Part shown: piece by piece, positions 56,648-64,000 of the stretch
Position numbering within the stretch: the first letter of the stretch is position 1
Layout: every line of letters begins with the position of its first letter
From: Nelumbo lutea
Taxonomy: Eukaryota > Streptophyta > Magnoliopsida > Proteales > Nelumbonaceae
Length of the DNA: 64,000 bases
Assembly (NCBI GenBank): GCA_022828595.1
Contig: JAKGHH010000005.1
Location: 23,759,875-23,823,874 of the forward strand
Direction of reading: 5' to 3'
Notes under the pieces: model-generated
Told to the model about the DNA's origin: nothing
The model's database searches: none
What the model saw: only the letters and a program-made list of their open reading frames with translations
Program-made: the position numbers and the translations under genes

Positions 56648-58480
56648 AAGGACGAGATAGAGAAGCCATGTGCAGACATGATGAAACAAGGGATCATCCG
56701 CCCTAGCCGCTCCCCCTTCTCTTCGCCGGTTTTATTGGTAGTGAAGCAAGGAAGTACTTGGAGGTTTAGTGTGGATTACAGAGAACTCAATAACATAATC
56801 GTCAAGGACAAATTCCCGATTCCCATGGTAGACAAGCTGTTGGATGAGCTCCACGGAGCCCAGTACTTCTCGAAGCTAGATCTCAGATCGGGATATTTTC
56901 AGGTCCGAATGGCCCCCGAGGATGTGGAGAAAACAGCTTTCCGAACGCATCATGGTCACTTTGAATTTCTAGTTATGCCGTTCGGTCTCACCAATGCTCC
57001 ATCCACATTTCAGTCGCTAATGAACGAGGTATTTCGGCCCCACCTTCGCAGATTCGTCTTAGTGTTCTTTGACGACATCCTAGTTTACAGTAAATCGTGG
57101 GTTGAGCACGTACATCACCTACAGACTGTTTTTGAACTACTGCACCAACACAAGCTCTTTCTGAAGTGGCCCAAATGTTCTTTCGGGGAGCTCCAAGTTC
57201 TTTATCTGGGACATATAATTAGTGGGCAAGGTGTCACAGTGGATGGCTCCAAAATCCAAGCAATTCAGGATTGGCCCAAAACTCAATCCGCCAAGGCTCT
57301 CCGCGGGTTCCTAGGACTGATAGGGTACTACCACAAGTTTGTGCAAAATTATGGATTATTGGCTGCCCCATTAACCAATATGCTAAAGAACGCATTCCAG
57401 TGGGATGAAGCAACTGACGCTGCCTTTGCGAACTTAAGGGATGCCCTCTCCTCCACACCCGTGCTACAGTTACCAAATTTTGACCTGGACTTTACGGTCG
57501 AATGCGATGCATCCAGTGTAGGTATTGGAGCAGTACTGCAACAACAAGGACATCCAATAGCCTTCTTTAGTCGCAAACTGGATGACCGGCATCTAAAGCT
57601 ATCGGCCTACGAGCGCGAGATGATTGGGCTAGCTAAGGCCGTGCAACACTGGAGGCCATACTTGTGGGGAAGATCCTTCGTCGTCAAGACTGGTCACTAC
57701 AGCCTCAAGTATCTACTGGAGCAGCGGCTTACCACTCCGCCTCAACAGCATTGGGCAAGCAAACTGCTCAGGTTTGATTTCCGGTTGGACTACAAGGCGG
57801 GGTCCTTAAATCGGGCTGCAGATGCCTTGTCCAGACATGACAAAGATGCTATGCTCCTTTGTACGATTTCACGGCCCCGCGTCATCCTGTTAGAAGGCAT
57901 TAGAAGCACGATGCCCCAATCACCGGAATGGAAGGACCTTGTTGAGAAAATACAGTCCGGAACGACCAACCCGAATTGGTCCATTCACGACGGGTTGGTG
58001 CTATACAAAGGACGGATATACCTCCCAGCCGATTGTTCCTTAATTCCCTCCGTCATCTCCAGCATACATAACTCCACAAATGAAGGCATTCAGACAACAT
58101 TGCATCGCGTCCAAGCCAATTTCCATTGGCCTGACATGAGGACTTCGATTCGTGACTTCATCCATAATTGCTCCACGTGCCAACAACAAAAATGGGAAAA
58201 CTTGCACCCGGCAGGCCTTTTCCAGCCTCTTTCACTCCCAACACAAATCTGGGCTGATATCTCTATGGACTTCATTGAGGGCCTACCCAAGGTCGGCGGG
58301 AAATCGGTCTTATTCGTGGTGGTGGATCACTTTTCCAAGTATGCCCATTTCATTCCCCTGTCCCACCCGTATAGCGCAGTTTCAGTTGCCCACGTTTTCT
58401 TTACACATATTTTCCGTTTGCATGGGCTACCAGAATCCATCGTCAGTGACAGGGACCCGGTTTTTACTAGCACCTTCTGA
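56648..58480 (+). pseudogene. Chromo-1 reverse transcriptase, RNase H and integrase core
   Basis: 600 codons in one frame. RT has WRFSVDYRELN, SKLDLRSGYFQ, MPFGLTNAPSTFQ and FFDD at 57065-57076. RNase H has ECDASSVGIGAVL and YEREMIGL. Integrase has an HHCC region ending CSTCQQQK, DISMDFIEGLPK and SDRDPVF. It ends at TGA 58478, where the family has Trp, and the frame then continues. Catalytic residues of RT and the first two of integrase are intact. Confidence 0.92.
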
Positions 58481-59310
58481 AAAGAGTTGTTTCGGTTGCA
58501 GGGTACAACCCTAGCTTTTTCCTCCGCCTACCACCCTCAGACAGACGGGCAAACAGAGGTGGTAAACCGTACGATAAAGATGTATCTCCGTTGTTTTGTG
58601 GGTGACCAACCATGACGGTGGGTTGATTGGCTTCCTTGGGCCGAATACTATTACAACACAGCCTATCATTCTTCTCTTGGCATGACACCATTCCGGATCG
58701 TCTATGGTCAGGACCCTCCCCGCCTATTGTCCTACGGACCCGGTTCGACGCAGTTGGATGAGATTGATAGTGGCCTACAAGACCGCGATGCCCTCTGGCC
58801 GAAGACTCTCTCCGCTTACAGCAAGCACAGGCGCGCATGAAGAATGCCTATGACTAGTACCATCGGGAATTAACTCTCAAACCAGGACAGTTCGTGTGGT
58901 TGAAGCTCCAGCCCTATCGGCAATACTCCCTAAGACGTAGGGCTCCCCCTAAATTGGCTCCCAAATTTTTACGGGCCCTTCAAGGTTTAACGGCAGATTG
59001 GGAAAGTTGCATATCAGCTCGAACTGCCAGAACACAGCAAACTCCATGATACTTTCCATGTATCCTTGCTCAAGCCATTTATAGGTACTCCTGATACAGT
59101 ACCTCCCCTACCACCCTTAAAAGACGGCAGACTCATTCTCCAGTCCCGAGCACTTGTTCGATCCAGAGTCAATCGGGGTATTGTCGAAGTCCTGGTGGAA
59201 TGGGACGACCTACCATCAGCCGAGGCCACCTAGATCCCCTGGACTGATCTTCAAGACACATATCCAAATCTCGAGCTTGAGGACAAGCTCGTTGCCCAGG
59301 AGGGGTGTAA
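58481..59310 (+). pseudogene. Chromo-1 integrase C-terminus and chromodomain
   Basis: The integrase Glu motif ([18 protein letters not shown]) continues in the RT frame. A TGA follows near 58615 and frameshifts after about 58790. Readable pieces in other frames are AQARMKNAYD and FVWLKLQPYRQYSLRR, then KLHDTFHVSLLKPF and the chromodomain VEVLVEWDDLPSAEAT with IPWTDLQDTYP (a TAG replaces the usual Trp). The chromodomain is thought to guide integration to heterochromatin. Confidence 0.82.
59298..59310 (+). other. Chromo-1 polypurine tract
   Basis: AGGAGGGGTGTAA directly before the LTR start TGTTGTGG. Confidence 0.75.
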
Positions 59311-59842
59311 TGTTGTGGATGCATTCATGGGGAAGACATACCGCTGCCGGCAACAGTAGGGATGAGGGGCCCACGTGGGCAGCAGCTTATCTTATCATCT
59401 TATCTTATCCTTAGCCAACATCAGCTTATCTTATCCTTAGTTAGCAGCAGCTTAACTTATCCTTAGCAGTCTCTCTTATCTGTTCTTATCTGTTTCTTAC
59501 ATTATCTATTAGAAGAGTAGTAGGAGTTTGATTTATCTTAGGGAAGCCTTATCCTTCCCAAGTTAGTCTTATCTGTAAGCAGTCGAATTCAACAAGGAGT
59601 CTTCCTACAAGGAGGACTCTCACTTCTTGTAATCTCCGATTTAAGGAGCTGCGATTAGAGAGTAAAGCATCCAAAAATTTCAGTCTGAGAGAAGAGTAAA
59701 GGAGAGTTAGGGTGATCTCTTGAACAAATCACCCCTTAGGTCGCCACGATAGGGTCTGCACGCAAAGGGAGGGGCAAGGGGAAGCTAGAGGTTCTCCCCG
59801 TGAACCGACTCATGATGAGATCCTACGCCCGGGCCCACAACA
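59311..59842 (+). repeat. Chromo-1 3' LTR
   Basis: 532 bp, TGTTGTGGATGC to GCCCACAACA. The ends form a short inverted repeat (TGTTGTGG and CCACAACA). Its first 280 bp include a short tandem repeat (59385-59475). The rest matches the 5' LTR fragment. Confidence 0.88.
59385..59475 (+). repeat. Short tandem repeat in Chromo-1 LTR
   Basis: Diverged repeats of CAGCTTATCTTATCCTTAG (about three copies), followed by more TCTTATC words to 59495. Confidence 0.75.
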
Positions 59843-60005
59843 ATCTACCACACTGTTTGCAGATCTTCTAATCCACTTCACTTCGATTATCATATCCTTG
59901 GGAACCTGCTTGAAATGTCTGAATTCATTCTTTAACTGCCGTATTACTCCTTCCCCCTTTTACAACCAGTCCACAACAATTCTGGAGTCACCTTCAATAA
60001 TCAGT
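59843..60005 (-). mobile_element. LINE RNase H fragment
   Basis: The minus strand reads LIIEGDSRIVVDWL, then after a stop RQLKNEFRHFKQVP and WIRRSANSVVD, a LINE-type RNase H remnant. It differs from LINE-D, whose 3' end abuts it at 60006, so LINE-D appears to have inserted into an older LINE. Confidence 0.7.
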
Positions 60006-60116
60006 CTGTCTTTTTTTGATGAATGAATGGTATTTTATTAAATAGAGAATCCCTTGAAGCCCCATGTTTAGCTCCCCTTAAAGGTGGCTCCAAACCCAAC
60101 TCTTTTCAGATTGCAG

Positions 60117-60416
60117 TTACAAATTAGCCAAAAACAGAGAATCCCTTGAAGCCCCTTGTTTAGCTAAAGAATCTGCCAAAGCATTTGCCGATCTACTAAC
60201 CCATTGAAAGCTAACTGACATGGTGTTCGTAAGCCATTTGACTTTTTTGATGATGTCCCTATATCCCCAAACGACAGTTTCTGGGTCCGACATCCATCCC
60301 ACTATCACCTTAAAGTCTCCTTCAACTATCAAATTAGTCACTCCAAGTTGGTTGGAAGTCTGTAGTCCTTGTACTACAGCTAATATCTCAGCCCTTGTAG
60401 AGTCTCCATAACCCAC
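60117..60416 (-). pseudogene. LINE-D RNase H domain
   Basis: An open frame of 99 codons with GDSTRAEILAVVQGLQ, LIVEGDFKVIVGW and WVSRSANALADSLAKQG. These are the central and C-terminal parts of the RNase H fold. The N-terminal strand with the first catalytic Asp falls upstream in broken sequence (60420-60600), where GNPGPPG can still be read. Confidence 0.8.
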
Positions 60417-60602
60417 TGGACCTAAGAATAAGGACAGAATGTTTCAATCCTTATTCATCAAGATCCTTCCTATACCCGGAGGTCCTGGATTGCCTTGATT
60501 GCTCCCATCACAGTTCAACTTCACAACTCCTGGAGAGGGTAACCAACTTGCTTGTGTTCTATTATTCTTGGATGATGTGGAGGCCACTGCTGCCCAACTC
60601 CT

Positions 60603-61574
60603 TCAAAGGTCATCACTAGAGTAATCCGCAAAGAGATCAATAGTTTTTAGCCAATGGATTGCCTTTCTCAGTATACAATCCTTTATTTCAGCAATGCTTC
60701 TCTCCTCCTGGAAAATTCTGGCATTTCCTTCCTCCCAAATGGTCCATAAGAGGGCTGCCCTAATACATTTCCACATTACTTTCCCTCTCTTAGTTGACAA
60801 ACCAAAAAAAGACAAATCAAAAAGCAGATTTACTTCAAGAGGAAGGTTCCACCTATACCCAAACAGCATAAAAACCCAATTCCAAATATTTACTGTAAAA
60901 GAGCATGAAATCAATAGGTGATAACAGTCCTCATTCTGCACTTTACACAAAATGCACCAATTGGGGGACAAGCATGAATAACATCTCTTTTTTTGTATAT
61001 TGTCCACAGAATTAATTTTACCATAATACACTTCCCAACAAAAACCAGCAATTTTAGGTGGAATTGGCCTTGACCAGACTTCTTTAACTAGGAACAACAA
61101 AGGGGAAGGAGTAGAGCAAAGGGACTTAAAGAAGGAAGAACAAAAGAAGGAGCCACTCGAGGTCAAAGACCAAATTCTTCTATCAGGTTTAGGAGGGTCC
61201 AAACAAACAAAATCAAGTAAAAGTAAGAGCTCAGAGGAAAAAATTGATTCCTCATCCCTCAACCCCCTACGAAACCCAAAATCCCAATTAAGAGACAATG
61301 GGAGAATGGGGGGAGAAAGAAACCTCAAAACTGACTCCTTTTTATAGAGGAAAATAGAAAAAATGGAGGGATAGAGGTCTTTTAAAGGTTGGTTGCCCAC
61401 CCAAATATCATCCCAAAAAAGCACAGAATCACCACTGCAAACATCATACCTTACGAACTTGAGAAATTTTGGGAGGATGCCAAAAATTACCTTCCAAGGT
61501 GTAGTGAGTGCGGCCCGTTGAGATACCCGGGCATCCCAACCAGATTCAGAACAGCCATGGATATTAGCCACCAC
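60603..61574 (-). pseudogene. LINE-D zinc-binding (zf-RVT) region of ORF2
   Basis: A 323-codon open frame: CSGDSVLFWDDIWVGNQPL, RRIWSLTSSGSFFCSSFF, EVWSRPIPPKIAGFCWEVYY, CILCKVQNEDCYHLLISC (the Cys/His cluster) and LWTIWEEGNARIFQEE. It is intact for its length and shares long stretches with LINE-B. Confidence 0.87.
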
Positions 61575-61847
61575 CTCATGTCACAATCTCTCTCTTTCCA
61601 GAGGCCACCTCCATAACCACTTGACCAAAAGAGATTCATTGTTATTTACTAGGTTCCCTAACCCTAAGACCCCTTGTTCCTTGCTTTAACTCACCACCTC
61701 CCATCTAATCAAATGATCCTTTTTCTCTCTCACCTGGTTCCCACAAAAAATCCCTCAACTTTTCTATCTTCTTGGCTTCCCTAACAGGTATCCTGAAAAC
61801 AGACAAAAAATAGATGCATAAGTTTGCGAGTGTGGCCCTAATCAAAG

Positions 61848-62110
61848 TTATTCTTCCCCCCAAGGAGATAAAGTTTTTTTCCAAGTCACTAGCCTTTTTT
61901 CAAACTTCTCTACCACCGGGATCCAAAACCTACTTTCCTTTGGATTTGCACCTAGGGGAAGTCCTAGATAGGTCAAGGGCCAAGCAGAAATTGGGCATTC
62001 TAAGTAGGCAACAATAGACTTCAACTCCCTTCCCTCCACATTTAGCCCCATTGCACAGCTCTTCTCAAGATTTATTTTCAGGTTTGAGACATTCTCAAAG
62101 AGGGTTATTA
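61848..62110 (-). pseudogene. LINE-D end of reverse transcriptase
   Basis: LTYLGLPLGANPKESRFWIP and FEKRLVTWKKTLSPWG, the usual segment after the RT palm. The same region of LINE-C is at 54420-54560. It is truncated upstream at about 62110. From 61575 to 61847 readable LINE sequence continues in broken frames. Confidence 0.8.
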
Positions 62111-62139
62111 GATTTCTCAGATTCCTTACTATTGACAGG

Positions 62140-62332
62140 TGTTATTGTACACAGGTTTAGTACCGCAAGGGTACTGTTGTAATTTCCCCATCTTTATGTT
62201 GTACGACTAGACTAGTATAAATAATATCTACTGCACACGCCTACAGCATTCTTTGGGGCTTTCAGTCCTCTCGCCTCTCCTCTCCTCTCTTCCTCTCTTC
62301 CTCCTCTCCTCTTCTCTTGCTCTTGCTCAACA
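62140..62332 (+). repeat. Copia-2 5' LTR
   Basis: 193 bp, TGTTATTGTACACAGG to TTGCTCAACA, ending directly at the primer site. A TATA-like AGTATAAATAAT lies near 62214 and a CT-rich block at 62265-62325. No partner LTR is in the window. Confidence 0.75.
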
Positions 62333-62345
62333 TGGTATCAGAGCA
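62333..62345 (+). other. Copia-2 primer-binding site
   Basis: TGGTATCAGAGCA directly after the LTR, complementary to initiator-methionine tRNA. Confidence 0.85.
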
Positions 62346-62559
62346 AGTCGTCCAGGCCTGAAGGGTGGTGCCAAGCAAAGCTGTTGTGGTCAATGTCAAG
62401 CAAATAGTCTTTTCATCTCCCAGTGTTGTATCCATCGAACTGCTAATTTGTTGTGTTCAGTTCGACCTTATGCAAGAAGATGCCTGCCTGATTCTTCATC
62501 TTACAGCGCAAAAAAAGGGTTCTAGTTATAGAGACTTTTAATCTTCCAGCCCAGAAGTT

Positions 62560-63045
62560 GTATCCATTGTCTGTTCGACTGTAGAGAGGCTATCATCTGA
62601 GGTTCGTAGAGGAAGTTCTAGTTTACAGAGAGGCTATCAACTGATGTTCAAAGAGTTTGTGTTGTATTGATCTCATTGATTGACTGTTCGGCTACCCTGT
62701 TGATCTCATTGACTGTTCGGCTACCAAGTCTGTCGATTAGGTGTGTGGTGAACTTCACCTTGTAATTTTTTTTTTTTCATTCAGTTGGGGGGTCATTTGA
62801 CCTCTGTAAAATCGTAGGTCATACAAACTTGGTTATGTACTGCAACTACAGTGTTGGTTTTTTGGATTCCTACTAAATCGTAGGTCATACAGACCTGTTC
62901 AAGTACTGCAACAGCAGTGTTCAGTCTTTGCTCCCAGTGAAACCGTAGGTCAGAAGGACCTGTTGTTGTGCTGAGATAGCAAGTGTTCTTTCTTTTGTGG
63001 ACTGGAGGTCAATAGGACCTGTTTCTGTAAGAGCCCTGTACAGCA
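62560..63045 (+). repeat. Tandem repeats in the Copia-2 leader
   Basis: About four diverged copies of a 66-bp unit around 62813, 62880, 62946 and 63005 (GTAGGTCATACARACCTG ... GTACTGCAAC.ACAGTGTT). Before them are two-copy repeats of AGAGAGGCTATCA (62584, 62625) and TTGACTGTTCGGCTACC (62680, 62710). No coding sequence. Confidence 0.75.
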
Positions 63046-63088
63046 GTACTTCTTCGATTGCTGCTGTTTTTTTCTTAAACCCAAAATC

Positions 63089-64000
63089 ATGGGTAGTGAA
63101 GATTCAGCCACATCTAGAGTTTCCTCAATGCTGAATGGAATGGGTGGGGGTGACCTATCATTTCCTATGGTTGTTGTCCCTCTTGATGGTTTAAATTACC
63201 TAGAGTGGTCAAGAGGGATCAAGTTATACATCACTGCAAGGGGAAAGATAGGCTATATTAATGGGAGAATCAAAGAACCACCCTCTAGGAGTGTTGAATA
63301 TGATAGATGGAATCAGGAGAACAGTATGGTTATGTCTTGGCTATTGGTCTCCATGCAACCTCAAATAAGGAAGAATTTCATGTGGGCCGAAACTGCAAAT
63401 GAGATCTAGGAACAAGCAAAATCTATGTATTCAGAATTGCGACACTATGCCAAGATTTATCAATTGTAGGCAGCATCATCTACTTGTAGACAAGGGGAGA
63501 GATGTTTATCAATATATTACTCTGACTTGACTTCTGTCTGGAAGAAGTTGGACCATTACCAAAATGTGGATTGGAAGTGTGACGAGGATGCCAAAATGTA
63601 CAAGAAACTTGTCTCCCAGCAAAGAGTGTTTGCCCTCTTACATGGTCTGAATCCTATGTATGAATTTATCAGAGTACAGATTCTCAACTCTAAGGATCTC
63701 CCATCAATTCAGGAAGCCTATGCTCTTGGACAATCTGAAGAGAGCAGAAGGAATTTGATGAACAGCCCTGGTGGGGATGCAGTTGTGTTGGCAGCAAAAG
63801 GGGGTGTCTCTACTAGTGTGGGATCTTCTTCCAAGAAAGGAGATCTCCAGAAAAAAAAAAAAACAGAAGATAAGGACAAATTGTAGTGCACTCATTGCCA
63901 GAAACCCCGACACACCAAAGATACCTGTTGGGATCTTCATGGGAAACCAAAATGGGCTCAAGATCTGACTAAGAAGCAAGGTTCAGATGTGAATAAGAGG
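63089..64000 (+). pseudogene. Copia-2 gag (partial)
   Basis: ATG at 63089 (MGSEDSATSRVSS). The copia gag domain reads FPMVVVPLDGLNYLEWSRGI, RWNQENSMVMSWLLVSMQP, WKKLDHYQNVDWKCDED and QRVFALLHGLNPMYEFIRVQI. A Lys-rich block and the zinc knuckle CTHCQKPRHTKDTC (from 63887) follow. All of it is in one frame. Three TAG codons (63407, 63467, 63884) interrupt it, at least one where Trp is usual (EIWEQ context). It continues past the window end. Confidence 0.85.

Larger units (their letters stand above)
54714..59842 (+). mobile_element. Chromodomain Ty3/gypsy element (Chromo-1)
   Basis: 5' LTR fragment (54714-54968), methionine-type primer site, gag-protease, RT, RNase H, integrase, chromodomain, polypurine tract and a full 3' LTR (59311-59842). 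The integrase C-terminus ends in a chromodomain-like VLVEWDDLPSAEAT, so this is a chromovirus. The 5' LTR lacks its first half, and no target duplication is visible. Coding is broken by stops and frameshifts, worst after 58800. Confidence 0.88.
60006..62110 (-). mobile_element. LINE-D, 5'-truncated, minus strand
   Basis: On the minus strand: RT end (62110-61848), zf-RVT region (61574-60603), RNase H (60416-60117), a short 3' region and the tail ATTCATTCATCAAAAAAA at 60006. It starts inside RT, as is common for LINE copies truncated during reverse transcription. Sequence and tail match LINE-B. No clear target duplication was found. Confidence 0.85.
62140..64000 (+). mobile_element. Ty1/copia element Copia-2, 5' part
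   Basis: A short LTR (62140-62332), methionine primer site, about 750-bp leader with tandem repeats, and gag, running off the window end. It inserted just upstream of the LINE-D truncation point. The short LTR and gag type differ from Copia-1, so it is a separate family. Confidence 0.82.

Noticed and set aside
50300..64000. N-terminal PUR2 exon hidden among the transposons
   Set aside because: No minus-strand frame in this stretch shows the PurD N-terminal domain. All larger frames belong to LINEs or are shadows of the gypsy element.

Overview
This window looks like nuclear DNA of a flowering plant, and nearly all of it is transposable elements. The evidence is Ty1/copia, Athila-like, Tat-like and chromodomain Ty3/gypsy elements, plant L1-type LINEs with an RNase H tail, hAT and Mutator-like DNA-element remains, and the 3' half of a split plant-type purine-biosynthesis gene. 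The species cannot be read from the sequence. No tRNA or rRNA gene, CRISPR array or bacterial operon was seen.

Layout. (1) Positions 1-20351: a copia element (Copia-1) with a truncated 5' LTR, a methionine-type primer site and a 1.98 kb 3' LTR. A complete 11.8 kb Athila-like element sits in its leader in reverse orientation, with 1602-bp LTRs and a 5-bp target duplication. A backwards piece of Copia-1-type LTR follows (20352-20960). (2) About 21.2-47.05 kb: one old LINE (LINE-A) cut into five collinear pieces. The insertions are two oppositely oriented copies of an unclassified repeat-rich element (one holding a solo copia LTR), a 15 kb block of Tat-type gypsy remains (Tat-X, Tat-Y), and a decayed hAT element. 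The Tat block also contains an inverted pair of Athila LTRs around a copia fragment, and Tat-Y carries an antisense gene. (3) 47661-50290: the only host gene found, the last two exons of phosphoribosylamine-glycine ligase (PUR2), minus strand. Its 5' exons are not in the window. (4) 50.7-62.1 kb, upstream of PUR2 and possibly inside one of its introns: LINE-B, LINE-C (holding a 927-bp terminal-inverted-repeat element with a 9-bp target duplication), a chromodomain gypsy element, a LINE RNase H scrap and LINE-D. (5) 62140-64000: the 5' part of a second copia element (Copia-2) with a 193-bp LTR, running out of the window.

How it fits together. Retroelement genes follow the usual orders: gag-protease-integrase-RT-RNase H for copia, gag-protease-RT-RNase H-integrase for gypsy. 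All are broken. Many stops are TAG or TGA where the family has Gln, Trp or Arg, as expected from deamination of methylated cytosine. The Athila-like element is least damaged: two in-frame stops and one frameshift. Insertion order can be read from the nesting: Copia-1 before Athila-1; LINE-A before the elements that split it; the repeat element before its solo LTR.
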